Of a stretch of 64,000 nt of DNA, positions 1-9,344 are shown piece by piece; within the stretch, counting starts at the first letter, position 1; each line of letters opens with the position of its first letter. This stretch comes from JBBQZU01 sp038207425 (lineage in GTDB: Bacteria; Bacteroidota; Bacteroidia; Flavobacteriales_D; Cryomorphaceae). Under the pieces are notes generated by a model. It was not told where the DNA came from. It saw only the letters and a list, made by a program, of their open reading frames with translations, and did no database searches. The DNA lies in the NCBI GenBank assembly GCA_038207425.1, contig JBBQZU010000005.1:62001-126000 (forward strand), written 5' to 3'. Both the position numbers and the translations under genes were made by a program.

Positions 1-3000
1 TGCTGCCCTGCGCCGTGCAACCGCTCGCATCAGTTACTACCACCTGATACGTGCCGGCAAAGAGATTATCAGGGCTTTGAGCGGCGCTACTGAAGCCATT
101 TGGACCTGTCCAGCTATAGGTGTATACTGGTGAGCCACCGCTCACTGTCATAAAAATAGCTCCATTGCTTTGGCCATTGCAAGCTATTTCTGTGCTTCCG
201 GCAAATGTGGGAGCTGTGAGCTCCAATTGAAGCTCAGCCGGGCTCATAAGCACAATCAGCGTTTCCTGAACACAGCCATTCTCATCTTCTGTAGTGAGGA
301 AATAATCTCCGGCGCAGAGGTTGGTCAGCACCAAGTCGGTTGAAGTAAATCCACTGGGCCCGGTCCAGGATGTTGTGATGATTCCGGTACCTCCGCTCAA
401 TAACACTTGCAGGGAACCATCGCAAGCGCCGTTGCAACTTACGTTGAAACCGTTTGTGTAGCTAAATATAACTGGTGTAGCATCTATTCCGCTAGATTCA
501 GTGAGGGTGATACATGATTCTTCTGTGCATCCATTTTGATCAGTAAGTACCAGGCAATATTCGCCTGCGATCAGGTTGGTGATATTCTGATCTGAAGAGC
601 TGAACCCGTCGGGCCCGCTCCACTGAAAGTTGTAAGTGCCTGTGCCGCCTGTGACTATGCTGTTTATACTTCCGGTTGATGCCCCGAAGCAGCCTATGTT
701 GACACCATTTGTTTCGGGGCTGCTGAGACCTATCGCTATAAGCGTTGGTTCTGAGATGGTTTCGCAAATGTTGAAAACGCAACCATTGGCATCAGTTATT
801 TCCGCGCAGTATTCACCTGCACTGAGATTCGCAATGCTATTTCCCGTAAAGAAAAAGCCATTGGGTCCACTCCATTCAACGATGTATGTGGGTACTCCGC
901 CTGCCGGCAATACGGATATACTTCCGGTGAGAATTTCCGGACAAGGCAGATCAGTAGCATCAATTGTTGCACTAAGTGGTTGTGATTCTGTAAGCGCTAT
1001 ACAGGTTTGTGCTTCGCAGCCTTGCGCATCAGTTAATTCCGCGCAGTACAACCCTGCAGCGAGTCCTGTAAGATTCTGTGCAGTTGATGTGAAGCCGTTT
1101 GGTCCGTTCCAGTTGACAGAAGTGATTCCCTGAGCGCCCGAAATGCCCAGATTGACAATTCCACTCGTTCCACCGGCACAGCCTATATTGGCGCCGCCTG
1201 CTACTATCGGACTCGTTGCAGCTATAAGCAGTGGCGCTGGTAAGGTAATGTCAAATTCTGAACTTATACTGCAACCGTTTGCATCTGCTACGAAAACGGT
1301 GTAGGTTCCATTGCCTGCTGAAATGCTGCCATCAGTAGCGCCTGTTGACCAGTTTATTGCATAAGGCGCAGTACCACCTGAAGTATTAAGGTCAATGCTG
1401 GCGAGGCCTCCATCGCTGCAGTTCGGGATGTTAACAACAGGATTATTCATTAAGGCATCAGGCTCGGTCAGGGTTGCACACTCCTGTGCCACGCAGTTGT
1501 TGGCATCAGTAATCTGGAGGCAATAGGTTCCTGCAGTAAGCCCTTCAATCAAGGTAGAATTTGCTGTAAATCCATTTGGTCCTGTCCATGAATATAGATA
1601 GGGTGCAGTTCCGCCTGTTACAAGTGGAGCCACAAAGCCCGTTGGGTTGCCATTGCAATCAATTCCCCAACTGCCATTATAAGCTGATACTTCAAGGCTG
1701 AGCGATACTCCGGGTGTTATTGCAACATTGATACAAGCCTGAGCGTTGCATCCATTTTGATCGCTTGCAATGAGGCAATAGGCACCTGCAAGGGTTAAGC
1801 CCGAAATGTCGGGATCTGTTGATGAAAATCCACCGGGCCCGGTCCATGAATAGGTGTACCCCAAAGTGCCACCGCTTGCTGCGCTTGTTATTGAGGATGC
1901 TTCGCTACCTGAGCAAAGTATATTTCCGGAGGCGGTGAGCATAATGATAATTGCGTCAGGCGAAATCAAAGTTGTGCATTGTTGAACACTACATCCGTTG
2001 GCATCAGTGGCAGTGAGGCAATATGTACCGGCCGCCAGGCCCGAATTATTCTGTGTGAATGCTGTGAAATTTCCCGGTCCGCTCCAAATGAAGCTGTAAG
2101 GAGATGACCCTCCAACTACATTAGAGTTGATGGCGCCATCATTGCCTCCTGCACAAGTTAAATTGGCTCCATTTGGAAGTGTTACCGCAGCGAGAGAAAC
2201 TGAAATAGGCAACGGTTCGCTCAGTGTTATGCAAGCTGATTGAATGCAATTATTGCTATCGGTTACATCAACACAATATTCACCTGCGGTCAATCCAAAA
2301 ATATCTTCCAGCGTACTTGCGAACCCTGAAGGCCCTGACCAGCTATAAGCGAATGGCGCGGCACCGCCTGTTGCAATAAGGTTTATCGCCCCATCTGCTC
2401 CGCCATTGCATGCTAAATTCCCTCCATTTATAATGGATGCTTGAAGCGAAATGCTGAATGGAGGAGGCGATGAAATGTTCAGCGAGGGTGTAGTGAAGCA
2501 GCCATTTACATCCGCAATCAGCACACTGTACTCTCCCGGAGCAAGATTATTGATCGGGTTGCCGGAGGTGGGGCCGTAGCCGTTTTCGCCTAGCCAGGTA
2601 AACGTATAGTCGGGGGTGCCACCTTGCGGAAGTGCCTCTATACTTCCATCGGCGGCATTAAAGCAACTCACATTAAATCCGTTGGGGTAAAGACTTACGT
2701 TGAAAGTTGCCGTGATAGGCTGTGGTCCGTTAAGGGTGATAAAGGCATTTTGCACACAGCCATTTCCATCAGTTACCACCACCTCATGTGCAGCAGGTGG
2801 TACATTCTCTACATCTTCCTGGTTGCTGTAATTCGGAAATCCTGAGCGATTCCACTGGAAAGAATAGGGGATCAGACCTCCACTTGGGGTAATATATATC
2901 GCTCCATCGCTGCTGTTGCTGCATCGGGTATTGAATCCGTTGAAGTTTGAGAGTGAATCAACCGTAATTATAATGTTTTCAGGTTGCACTACCGTTACTG

Positions 3001-5370
3001 CATCATCATAGGTGCATCCGTTGGCATCTTGAATGGTAAGAATATAACTGCCACCAAATAGGTTGGTAAGTGAAGTGCTGCTGCCAATGAACGCCCCTCC
3101 CGGATCAAGCCAGCCCACACCATAAGCAGGCACCCCTCCTGTAATTTGTAATGTGATGCCTCCGTTGGGGATGCCAAAACAACTGCTCGGTGTTGATTGA
3201 TATGTAATAGCTAGTGGCTCTGGTTCTGTGAGCTGTATTGATGCTTCGGTACTGCACCCATTTGCATCTGAAACAACCACTGAGTATTCCCCGGCACCGA
3301 GGTTTATTACTGATGAGATGGTACTTGTTTCGAGACCCTGGAGATTCCACAGGTAGGTATATGGCCCAACCCCTCCTGATACATCGGTGGCGATGGTACC
3401 TGTAGTATCACCGGCGCATGAAATATTAAATCCTCCTGCATATACTGATGGATTTAAATCTACTGCCAGTGCGTCCGGAGGAGAAGTAATTGCGGTGTTA
3501 ACAATCACGGTAGTTGCGCATCCATTATTATCAGATACGGTTACACTATAGCTTCCGGCTGCAAGGCTTGATGCAGTTGCAGTTTGCTGTGCAGCCGCGT
3601 CATTCCACAGATAGCTATATGATCCGCTTCCGCCTGTAGCGGTTACGGTGGCTTGCCCTGTGTTCTCACCGAAGCAGGCTACATTCTGCAGGGCTGTGAT
3701 TGATGCAGAAAGAGGCGAATTGAGTTCAGTGATTGATACTTGCACCGAGTCGATGCAATTGTTGGCATCTGTTACCACTACGCTGTAGGTTTCTGGCAAA
3801 AGTCCTGAAGCAGTGGCGCTGGTTTGTGCACCGGGATCGTTCCAGAAATAGCTGTATGGAATTGTACCTCCGGTAGGATTCACAGTCGCTGCGCCCGTTG
3901 CTTCGCCATTGCATAGCACATTCAATATATTGGAAACATTAATGATCAATTCAGCAGGTGCTGTGAGGGTATAGCTTACATTGGCACTGCAACCGTTGGC
4001 ATCGGTAACTATCAGGTTGTAGGTGCCTGATGGCAAATTGGTAATTGAAGATCCGCTTGTAGGCGGAATGTCGCTCCAGAGATAAATATATGGTGCTGTA
4101 CCACCTTGCGCTGCTACCACTATTTCTCCGTTGTTGGTATTATTGCAAGTTGGGTTTAGGGTTGATAATGTTTGGATTGTTAAACCCGTTGACGGCGCGG
4201 TAATAATAGCGGTAGCCTGCGCTGTGCAACCATTCGCGTCAGTAACATTTACAACGTATGTTCCGGCAGGCACTCCGGTTATTTGGTTTCCTGCGGTGGG
4301 TGGAATGGTGTTCCAAGAGTAAACATAGGGTCCGGTACCTCCGCTTGCAGCCGCCAGCGCACTTCCGGTTGATTCACCTGCGCAGGCTGCGCCGGTAATA
4401 TTGAGAAAGCTTACTGCGAGTGGTGCGGGTGCGTCAATGCTGAAGAACACTTGCGTAAGGCACAGATTGGCGTCGGTTACAGTAAGTGTGTATATCCCGT
4501 TGGGTACATTGTTTACCGTTGGAGTATTGCCTGCATTGGGTATTGTCCAGGCGTAGCTGTAGGGTGGGGTTCCGCCAGAAACACTGGCTGATACCGATCC
4601 GTTAGTTGAGTTGCTGCAAGCAGGAGCAATTACTGTCACATTTGCCGAAAGGGCAGTTGAAGGCTGTGATATTTGTATTTCAACATTTCCCGTGCATGAA
4701 TTAATGTCAGTAATGGTTACCACATAAAATCCTGCTGCCAGCCCTGTTGCAGAAGCCGATGATTGTGGTGGTATAGTATTCCACTGATAGGAGTAGGGCG
4801 CATTGCCTCCCGCGCCGCCCACAGTGGCAGTACCAGTGCTTTGGCCAAAGCAAGCCACATTGATGCGCGAGATGAGCGTGCCGGAAATTGCTGCAGGGCT
4901 CGTAATGGTGATCGATTCATTTGCCGCACAGCCATTGGCATCGGTAATTGTTACGGTATAGGTTCCTGCAACTAGGCCGGTAGCTGTAAGCGTTGTTTGA
5001 GCGTCCGCATCATTCCATATCACTGTGTAAGGCAATGTACCGCCTGTTACAGTTGCTGTAGCCTGTCCATTGTCAGCGCCAAAGCATGATATATTGCTTC
5101 CACCAAGGTATACAGGACTATTTAGATTAATCAGTACAGGGCTTATCTCGATCACATTCAAGGTTAGAGTTGCCGTGCATCCATCGCGATCGGTAGCAAT
5201 TACGTTGTATGAACCGGGAGCCAAGCCGTTCAAACTTTGATTTGTTGAGGTAAATGCGCCAGGACCTGTCCAAAGATATTCCACAGGTTCTTCGCCACCC
5301 AGTTGATTCAGGGTGATGGTTCCATCATCAGTTCCCGCGCAAAGCACGTTGCCCACATTTGCCGAAAGGC
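1..5370 (-). repeat. About 22 tandem SprB-type repeats, period about 245 bp
   Basis: Within the adhesin gene a unit of roughly 80-85 residues recurs. Each unit has an early cysteine followed by Asp-Gly-x-Ile, a central Gly-Gly...Tyr-x-Trp-x-Gly-Pro, then Leu-x-x-Gly-x-Tyr-x-x-x-Val-Thr-Asp-x-x-Gly-Cys. The Gly-Cys site recurs near plus-strand positions 22, 272, 530, 782, 1018, 1275, 1495, 1750, 1997, 2250, 2500, 2757, 3020, 3250, 3518, 3757, 3988, 4226, 4460, 4700, 4930 and 5180. The units have diverged at DNA level, so this is an old protein repeat rather than a recent expansion. Confidence 0.88.
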
Positions 5371-6781
5371 TCATATTGGTAACTCTCACATCAGATTCAG
5401 CGGTGGCAATACAGGCGCTCAAGGTGGTAGTAAGGGTATATACTACGTTGCTCAGTGGCGTGGCAGTGGGCTCCATTATTGCCGGATTATCAAGAAAGCT
5501 TGTCGGGCTCCAGTTGAAGGTTACGCCACCGTCTTCCACATTGAAAGTAAGGCTTTCGCCAAGGCATACATAGGAGAGGGGAGGGTCAATGCTTACTTCA
5601 AGAAAATCTTGAATGAAGAAGTATATGCTGTCTTGAATGCTGCCTTCGCAAAGCGGATTACCGACATAAAACGCGATATACTCTAGGCCTTCATCCAATC
5701 CATCGGCAATGGCTTCAATATAGATGGAAGCGGATGCTGCATTGGCTGGAATAACAATCGTTTTAGAAACCAGCGGATCGGGATTAGGGCCAATCTGCGG
5801 GTAGTCGACTCCGTTGGTTGCAGTGCCGTCAATAAAGTAGGTTACCGTAACAGGTTGTGCAGCTACCGGGGTTCGGGTGAAGGTTACCGTAACATTATTA
5901 CAGCCTTCTATCATATTGTCAATACCCCCATCTGTGGCTATACTCAGCGTGATGCTGTTGCTCTCAATAGCGTCAATAAACACGCTGCTATCCCACTTGC
6001 GGTCGCCTACATCAGCGACTACAAGCTTAAGGTGGTAGGTACTGCATGGCGTTACTACCCTTTGCGCATATAGACCGCGGGTCCAGCCATCATACTGAAT
6101 AAGCGAAGTGAAGCTTAGCGGGTTGGCAAAGAAATATTGTGAATTGAATGCAGGGTAACCAATGTCAGGATTGCCGTTGTTTACATTATTGATAGTTACG
6201 GCCGTTGTGGTATTTGGAATCAATGCAATATTTTCAGCCCCACCAAATACCGCCGGTCCGGAAATGCCTGGGCCGCTGATGAAAAATCCGAAAGCATCAT
6301 TAAAAGGCGTGCCTACGTATTCTTGATACTCTTCGCTGCCAAACACAAAGTTGAACCTAAGGGTATCGCCCACAGGTACTATATCAAACTCAAAAGTGCA
6401 CGCATCAAAACTTGTACTCCCTGCAATAAATGTGAGAAATGGATCGCCGGGAGTTCCCCACTCGGTGGTGGTGCTTGCGCTAAGGTTGGGTCCGTTTATT
6501 CCACTTACATTTCCAGTGGATAGAATAAGGCCATTGCCATCATCAAGCCCGGTTACTGAAGTGAATGAGTATGTGCCATAGGCATTTGTAGGGCAATTGA
6601 TTACCGGGTTGAGTATTTGTACACCATTTCCGGTAATGAGGTTTGCGAGCGACTGTAAATCGCCGCCAGATTGTAAAACTACCTGGGCATTAAGTGGTGA
6701 TGCAGCAATAACCAGAACCGTACCAATCAATACGCTGTTAATCGCCTTTCTAAAGTATCTCGTTTTGTAAAAATCTCTCAT
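1..6781 (-). CDS. Giant SprB-like cell-surface adhesin, N-terminal 2,260 codons (C-terminus beyond left edge)
   Basis: The frame is open without a stop from ATG at 6781 to the window edge. Residues 1 to about 33 form a signal peptide ending ASPLNAQ. Residues about 35-250 look like a choice-of-anchor L domain (VLQSGGDLQSLANLITGNG, later FVFGSEEYQEYVG). A Calx-beta-like stretch follows (ATNGVDYPQI, DGLDEGLEYI), then a PKD-like stretch, then about 22 SprB-type repeats from residue 470 on. Proteins of this build are exported by the type IX secretion system and act as mobile surface adhesins in gliding bacteroidota; the sorting domain would lie off the window, so T9SS export is inferred. The ATG overlaps the stop of the upstream small gene (ATGA, 6778-6781), indicating coupled translation. 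Confidence 0.9.
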   Translation of the reverse strand, partial: MRDFYKTRYFRKAINSVLIGTVLVIAASPLNAQVVLQSGGDLQSLANLITGNGVQILNPVINCPTNAYGTYSFTSVTGLDDGNGLILSTGNVSGINGPNLSASTTTEWGTPGDPFLTFIAGSTSFDACTFEFDIVPVGDTLRFNFVFGSEEYQEYVGTPFNDAFGFFISGPGISGPAVFGGAENIALIPNTTTAVTINNVNNGNPDIGYPAFNSQYFFANPLSFTSLIQYDGWTRGLYAQRVVTPCSTYHLKLVVADVGDRKWDSSVFIDAIESNSITLSIATDGGIDNMIEGCNNVTVTFTRTPVAAQPVTVTYFIDGTATNGVDYPQIGPNPDPLVSKTIVIPANAASASIYIEAIADGLDEGLEYIAFYVGNPLCEGSIQDSIYFFIQDFLEVSIDPPLSYVCLGESLTFNVEDGGVTFNWSPTSFLDNPAIMEPTATPLSNVVYTLTTTLSACIATAESDVRVTNMSLSANVGNVLCAGTDDGTITLNQLGGEEPVEYLWTGPGAFTSTNQSLNGLAPGSYNVIATDRDGCTATLTLNVIEISPVLINLNSPVYLGGSNISCFGADNGQATATVTGGTLPYTVIWNDADAQTTLTATGLVAGTYTVTITDANGCAANESITITSPAAISGTLISRINVACFGQSTGTATVGGAGGNAPYSYQWNTIPPQSSASATGLAAGFYVVTITDINSCTGNVEIQISQPSTALSANVTVIAPACSNSTNGSVSASVSGGTPPYSYAWTIPNAGNTPTVNNVPNGIYTLTVTDANLCLTQVFFSIDAPAPLAVSFLNITGAACAGESTGSALAAASGGTGPYVYSWNTIPPTAGNQITGVPAGTYVVNVTDANGCTAQATAIITAPSTGLTIQTLSTLNPTCNNTNNGEIVVAAQGGTAPYIYLWSDIPPTSGSSITNLPSGTYNLIVTDANGCSANVSYTLTAPAELIINVSNILNVLCNGEATGAATVNPTGGTIPYSYFWNDPGAQTSATASGLLPETYSVVVTDANNCIDSVQVSITELNSPLSASITALQNVACFGENTGQATVTATGGSGSYSYLWNDAAAQQTATASSLAAGSYSVTVSDNNGCATTVIVNTAITSPPDALAVDLNPSVYAGGFNISCAGDTTGTIATDVSGGVGPYTYLWNLQGLETSTISSVINLGAGEYSVVVSDANGCSTEASIQLTEPEPLAITYQSTPSSCFGIPNGGITLQITGGVPAYGVGWLDPGGAFIGSSTSLTNLFGGSYILTIQDANGCTYDDAVTVVQPENIIITVDSLSNFNGFNTRCSNSSDGAIYITPSGGLIPYSFQWNRSGFPNYSNQEDVENVPPAAHEVVVTDGNGCVQNAFITLNGPQPITATFNVSLYPNGFNVSCFNAADGSIEALPQGGTPDYTFTWLGENGYGPTSGNPINNLAPGEYSVLIADVNGCFTTPSLNISSPPPFSISLQASIINGGNLACNGGADGAINLIATGGAAPFAYSWSGPSGFASTLEDIFGLTAGEYCVDVTDSNNCIQSACITLSEPLPISVSLAAVTLPNGANLTCAGGNDGAINSNVVGGSSPYSFIWSGPGNFTAFTQNNSGLAAGTYCLTATDANGCSVQQCTTLISPDAIIIMLTASGNILCSGSEASSITSAASGGTLGYTYSWTGPGGFSSTDPDISGLTLAGAYCLIASDQNGCNAQACINVAITPGVSLSLEVSAYNGSWGIDCNGNPTGFVAPLVTGGTAPYLYSWTGPNGFTANSTLIEGLTAGTYCLQITDANNCVAQECATLTEPDALMNNPVVNIPNCSDGGLASIDLNTSGGTAPYAINWSTGATDGSISAGNGTYTVFVADANGCSISSEFDITLPAPLLIAATSPIVAGGANIGCAGGTSGIVNLGISGAQGITSVNWNGPNGFTSTAQNLTGLAAGLYCAELTDAQGCEAQTCIALTESQPLSATIDATDLPCPEILTGSISVLPAGGVPTYIVEWSGPNGFFFTGNSIANLSAGEYCAEITDANGCVFNICETISEPTLIAIGLSSPETNGVNIGCFGASTGSINSIVTGGTGTYNFQWSGPDGFSSSDQNITNLIAGEYCLVLTDQNGCTEESCITLTESSGIDATPVIFSYTNGFNVSCNGACDGSLQVLLSGGTGIITTSWTGPSGFTSTDLVLTNLCAGDYFLTTEDENGCVQETLIVLMSPAELQLELTAPTFAGSTEIACNGQSNGAIFMTVSGGSPVYTYSWTGPNGFSSAAQSPDNLFAGTYQVVVTDASGCTAQGS

Positions 6782-7149
6782 TTACAGAAGTTTTTAGAAG
6801 ATTCTATATCCGTTTTTTCCACTTGAATCAATTTTGATACGGCAGTATTTGCGGTGAACAAAGCCGCGATCTCTTCCTTTATTTCGTCTACCCTTTTCGG
6901 GTAATTGATATCCACTGCCACGAGTATTTTATTTTCGGAAAGGCATATCTGTGGTGGAGTGTAGAATGATTTCTCAGAAGCTGATTTTGCAAATTGCTTC
7001 ATTTGGAGCTCACTCACATCCTGAGCCGAAACAACAAAATACCGGTAGAATTTTTGATCAGTTGCATTTTGTGCACGCAATTCTGTACTGCAAATAAACA
7101 AGGATACGATACCCAAAATGAGGGCATATGCTTTAGGATGATTCATCAT
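6778..7149 (-). CDS. Small secreted protein of unknown function, coupled to the giant adhesin
   Basis: 123 residues with a signal peptide (hydrophobic ALILGIVSLFICSTEL, likely cleavage after RAQ). The mature part is about 97 residues with two cysteines, one of them near the C-terminus (NFCK). I do not recognise a family. The stop codon overlaps the adhesin start by four bases, so the two are almost certainly co-translated; a role in folding, export or anchoring of the adhesin is inference only. ATG at 7149 or the adjacent one at 7146 are equally possible starts. The 170 bp upstream show no match to the TAnnTTTG promoter box. Confidence 0.75.
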   Translation of the reverse strand: MMNHPKAYALILGIVSLFICSTELRAQNATDQKFYRYFVVSAQDVSELQMKQFAKSASEKSFYTPPQICLSENKILVAVDINYPKRVDEIKEEIAALFTANTAVSKLIQVEKTDIESSKNFCK

Positions 7150-7319
7150 ACACGGTGGCCTATTTTAGGGTTCAGCACACTGTTAAAGGTAACTGCTCAA
7201 CGTGGCTCGTAATGAAGCAGCGAAATAAGTTTTTAAGAAACTTGTTTGAATAACTTTTAGTTATGCTTTCGCCAAATAAGAAAATCGGGTTTTAGCTAAA
7301 ATGTTTTGGTAATACCAGA

Positions 7320-8057
7320 CTAAACTGCACGTTGCCTGAGCACTTCAAAAAGCACTACACCGGCGGCTACCGACACGTTGAGCGATTCGGTTTGGCCGGT
7401 CATTGGTATACGCACAGCCTTGTCAATATATGGCCTTATCGGCAAACTTATCCCATCTTCTTCTGAGCCCATTACCAGCACCATGGGCACGGTAAGATCA
7501 GCTTTGTAATACGTTTCTGTGCCGTGCTCCTCGCATGAAATAATCTGCATGCCGCTTTCGCTGAGATAGTGGAGAGTTTCTTTAAGTGAATTTACTTTGC
7601 AGATAGGCAAACGAAGCATGGCACCTGCGCTGGTTTTCACTGCATCTTGGTTTATCTGAGCTGCACCGCGGGTTGGAATAACTACCGCATGCACACCCGC
7701 ACATTCAGCACTTCGACATATTGCTCCAAAATTTCGGACGTCGGTTATTCTGTCAAGTACCAATATTAGCGGTACTTCACCACGCTCATAGATGGTGGGT
7801 ATAATCCAAGCTAGGTCGTAATACTCTACCGGCGATATATATGCCAATACCCCTTGATGGTTTCTTGTGGTTACAAAATCGAGCTTTGCTTTTGGCACCT
7901 GTTGCATAGGTATATTATGCTCGCGAAGCAGTGGGGCAATTTTGTTTAGGGTTTCAGGGCTTAGGCCTCTTTGCAGCAAAACTTTCTCAATGGTCTTGCC
8001 GGCTTCAATGGCTTCAAGCAATGGGTGAATTCCGTAGATGATCGACTCTTTTTTCAT
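7320..8057 (-). CDS. rlmB: 23S rRNA (guanosine-2'-O-)-methyltransferase RlmB (SpoU/TrmH family)
   Basis: 245 residues, the usual size for RlmB. It starts with the substrate-binding domain (IYGIHPLLEAIEAGKTIEKV) and ends with the SPOUT knot: motif 1 LDRITDVRNFGAICRSAEC (about 103-121), motif 2 VMGSEEDGIS (about 197) and motif 3 IPMTGQTESLNVSVAAGVVL. The family methylates the 2'-OH of G2251 in 23S rRNA using SAM. It is the last gene of the minus-strand run rmuC - GWxTD - rlmB, 9 bp after the GWxTD gene. A specificity for tRNA rather than 23S rRNA cannot be excluded from sequence. Confidence 0.93.
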   Translation of the reverse strand: MKKESIIYGIHPLLEAIEAGKTIEKVLLQRGLSPETLNKIAPLLREHNIPMQQVPKAKLDFVTTRNHQGVLAYISPVEYYDLAWIIPTIYERGEVPLILVLDRITDVRNFGAICRSAECAGVHAVVIPTRGAAQINQDAVKTSAGAMLRLPICKVNSLKETLHYLSESGMQIISCEEHGTETYYKADLTVPMVLVMGSEEDGISLPIRPYIDKAVRIPMTGQTESLNVSVAAGVVLFEVLRQRAV

Positions 8058-8066
8058 TACTGTTTA

Positions 8067-9344
8067 TTAAAGTACTCTGCCGTTTCGCCATGCTTCTATG
8101 GCTCTATACCATGAGGGCCTGTAGTAGTCTTCGCGTGTAAGTCGGTAATCGTTTAAAGTAAATGGATTTATCACTTTCACGAAATTAAAAGTAATAGAAA
8201 GTGGATTGTTTTCTTCGCCATATATCCATGACTCGCTGATTGCTGTGCGGTACACCTTATTCGGTTTGCCATATATCACAAATATCAGTCCTCTGTCGCT
8301 CTTCCAACCGTCGGTATGCGAACTGAAGTATATATTGGCATCTTCCACGCGGCTGTAGAATAACTTTATACTCTTGCGCGCACGTTCTTTATCCCCACTC
8401 CATTCTATCCATTGCTTCTCGACCGCCAATTTTACGTCAGTTGCTTCGCTTACACTTTTAAACTCTTTACTGCTTACCAAAAACCTGAAGGGCTCAAGCA
8501 TATTTTGTACCGTAGTAACTGCCGGAAATTCAGGTTCTGAAACAAACAGTGTGTAGCCTTCTTGCTGAAGGGTGTCGTTCTGCACGTGATAAAAACCTTC
8601 TTTCTCAGTGATGAAACTGCAGCGATTGTTCTCATCAAGGTCAAGGGTAAATCTAAAATCAGGTTTATAGTCAAAAGGTTTCTGCTCGTGAAGCACAAAT
8701 GGGGGTGGAGGGAGCGGGAAAATTCGTTTGTAGTAGCTCACATACACTTGCCCTTTTGGTGCTGCATTGGTACCTACAATTGCCCTGCTGCCTGCTGCAA
8801 TCCGGTCGTTAAAAAATGGATTTCGCAAGTCATCAGAGGCGGCAATAAAATTTTGTCTTTTGTTGGGACTCGACTTTTCAACCACGCACACTTTGTTGGT
8901 TGATCGCTTCCTGTTTGCATCTATGATTTCGATATTGAGCTTATAGTCGTTGCCAGCGGGCAGTCTTATGCTGGTGCTCAGCACCATTGTTTTAGGCTCC
9001 TTGTTATTGTCGTAGTCCATAGCTTGGATGGTTTTCATTTCAGCGTTGAAGTTGGCTCCCTGATTGGTCGCAACAGGCGATATTTTTATTTGCACTTTCG
9101 CTGAAAATTCATCCGTACCCGCTCTGTTGTACAATAGGTTTTTAGTGTTTAACCTCACAAACAAGCGGGATGAATCGCTGTGCAGGTGAAATATTGTGAA
9201 AGCTGCGTCTACATCAAGATCGCCGGCACTATACGGATTTACGGCAACGGGTTTATTTGTGCTTTTCTCGGTGCTGCTGCAACTTGCCAGTAAGAGTGCG
9301 ATAAAAGCGGCTGTGGCTGAAATATGCCAGATTTGTTTCCTCAT
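8067..9344 (-). CDS. GWxTD domain-containing lipoprotein
   Basis: 425 residues. An N-terminal lipoprotein signal (FIALLLASCSS, lipobox cysteine about residue 22) predicts envelope anchoring. The C-terminal third carries the GWxTD-family core as DGWKSDRGLIFVIYGKPNKV, where the nominal Thr is Ser, followed by conserved WxY and a terminal YRAIEAWRNGR segment. The middle looks like beta-sandwich repeats. The biochemical function of the family is unknown. The start overlaps the rmuC stop by four bases (ATGA 9341-9344), so the two are co-translated. Confidence 0.85.
   Translation of the reverse strand: MRKQIWHISATAAFIALLLASCSSTEKSTNKPVAVNPYSAGDLDVDAAFTIFHLHSDSSRLFVRLNTKNLLYNRAGTDEFSAKVQIKISPVATNQGANFNAEMKTIQAMDYDNNKEPKTMVLSTSIRLPAGNDYKLNIEIIDANRKRSTNKVCVVEKSSPNKRQNFIAASDDLRNPFFNDRIAAGSRAIVGTNAAPKGQVYVSYYKRIFPLPPPPFVLHEQKPFDYKPDFRFTLDLDENNRCSFITEKEGFYHVQNDTLQQEGYTLFVSEPEFPAVTTVQNMLEPFRFLVSSKEFKSVSEATDVKLAVEKQWIEWSGDKERARKSIKLFYSRVEDANIYFSSHTDGWKSDRGLIFVIYGKPNKVYRTAISESWIYGEENNPLSITFNFVKVINPFTLNDYRLTREDYYRPSWYRAIEAWRNGRVL

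Noticed and set aside
1..5370. Regularly spaced similar segments that might be taken for a CRISPR array
   Set aside because: Period is about 245 bp, units are diverged and coding, and they translate into SprB-type protein repeats.
8374..8903. Plus-strand frames opposite the GWxTD gene
   Set aside because: No start context or family features; the minus-strand gene is well supported.
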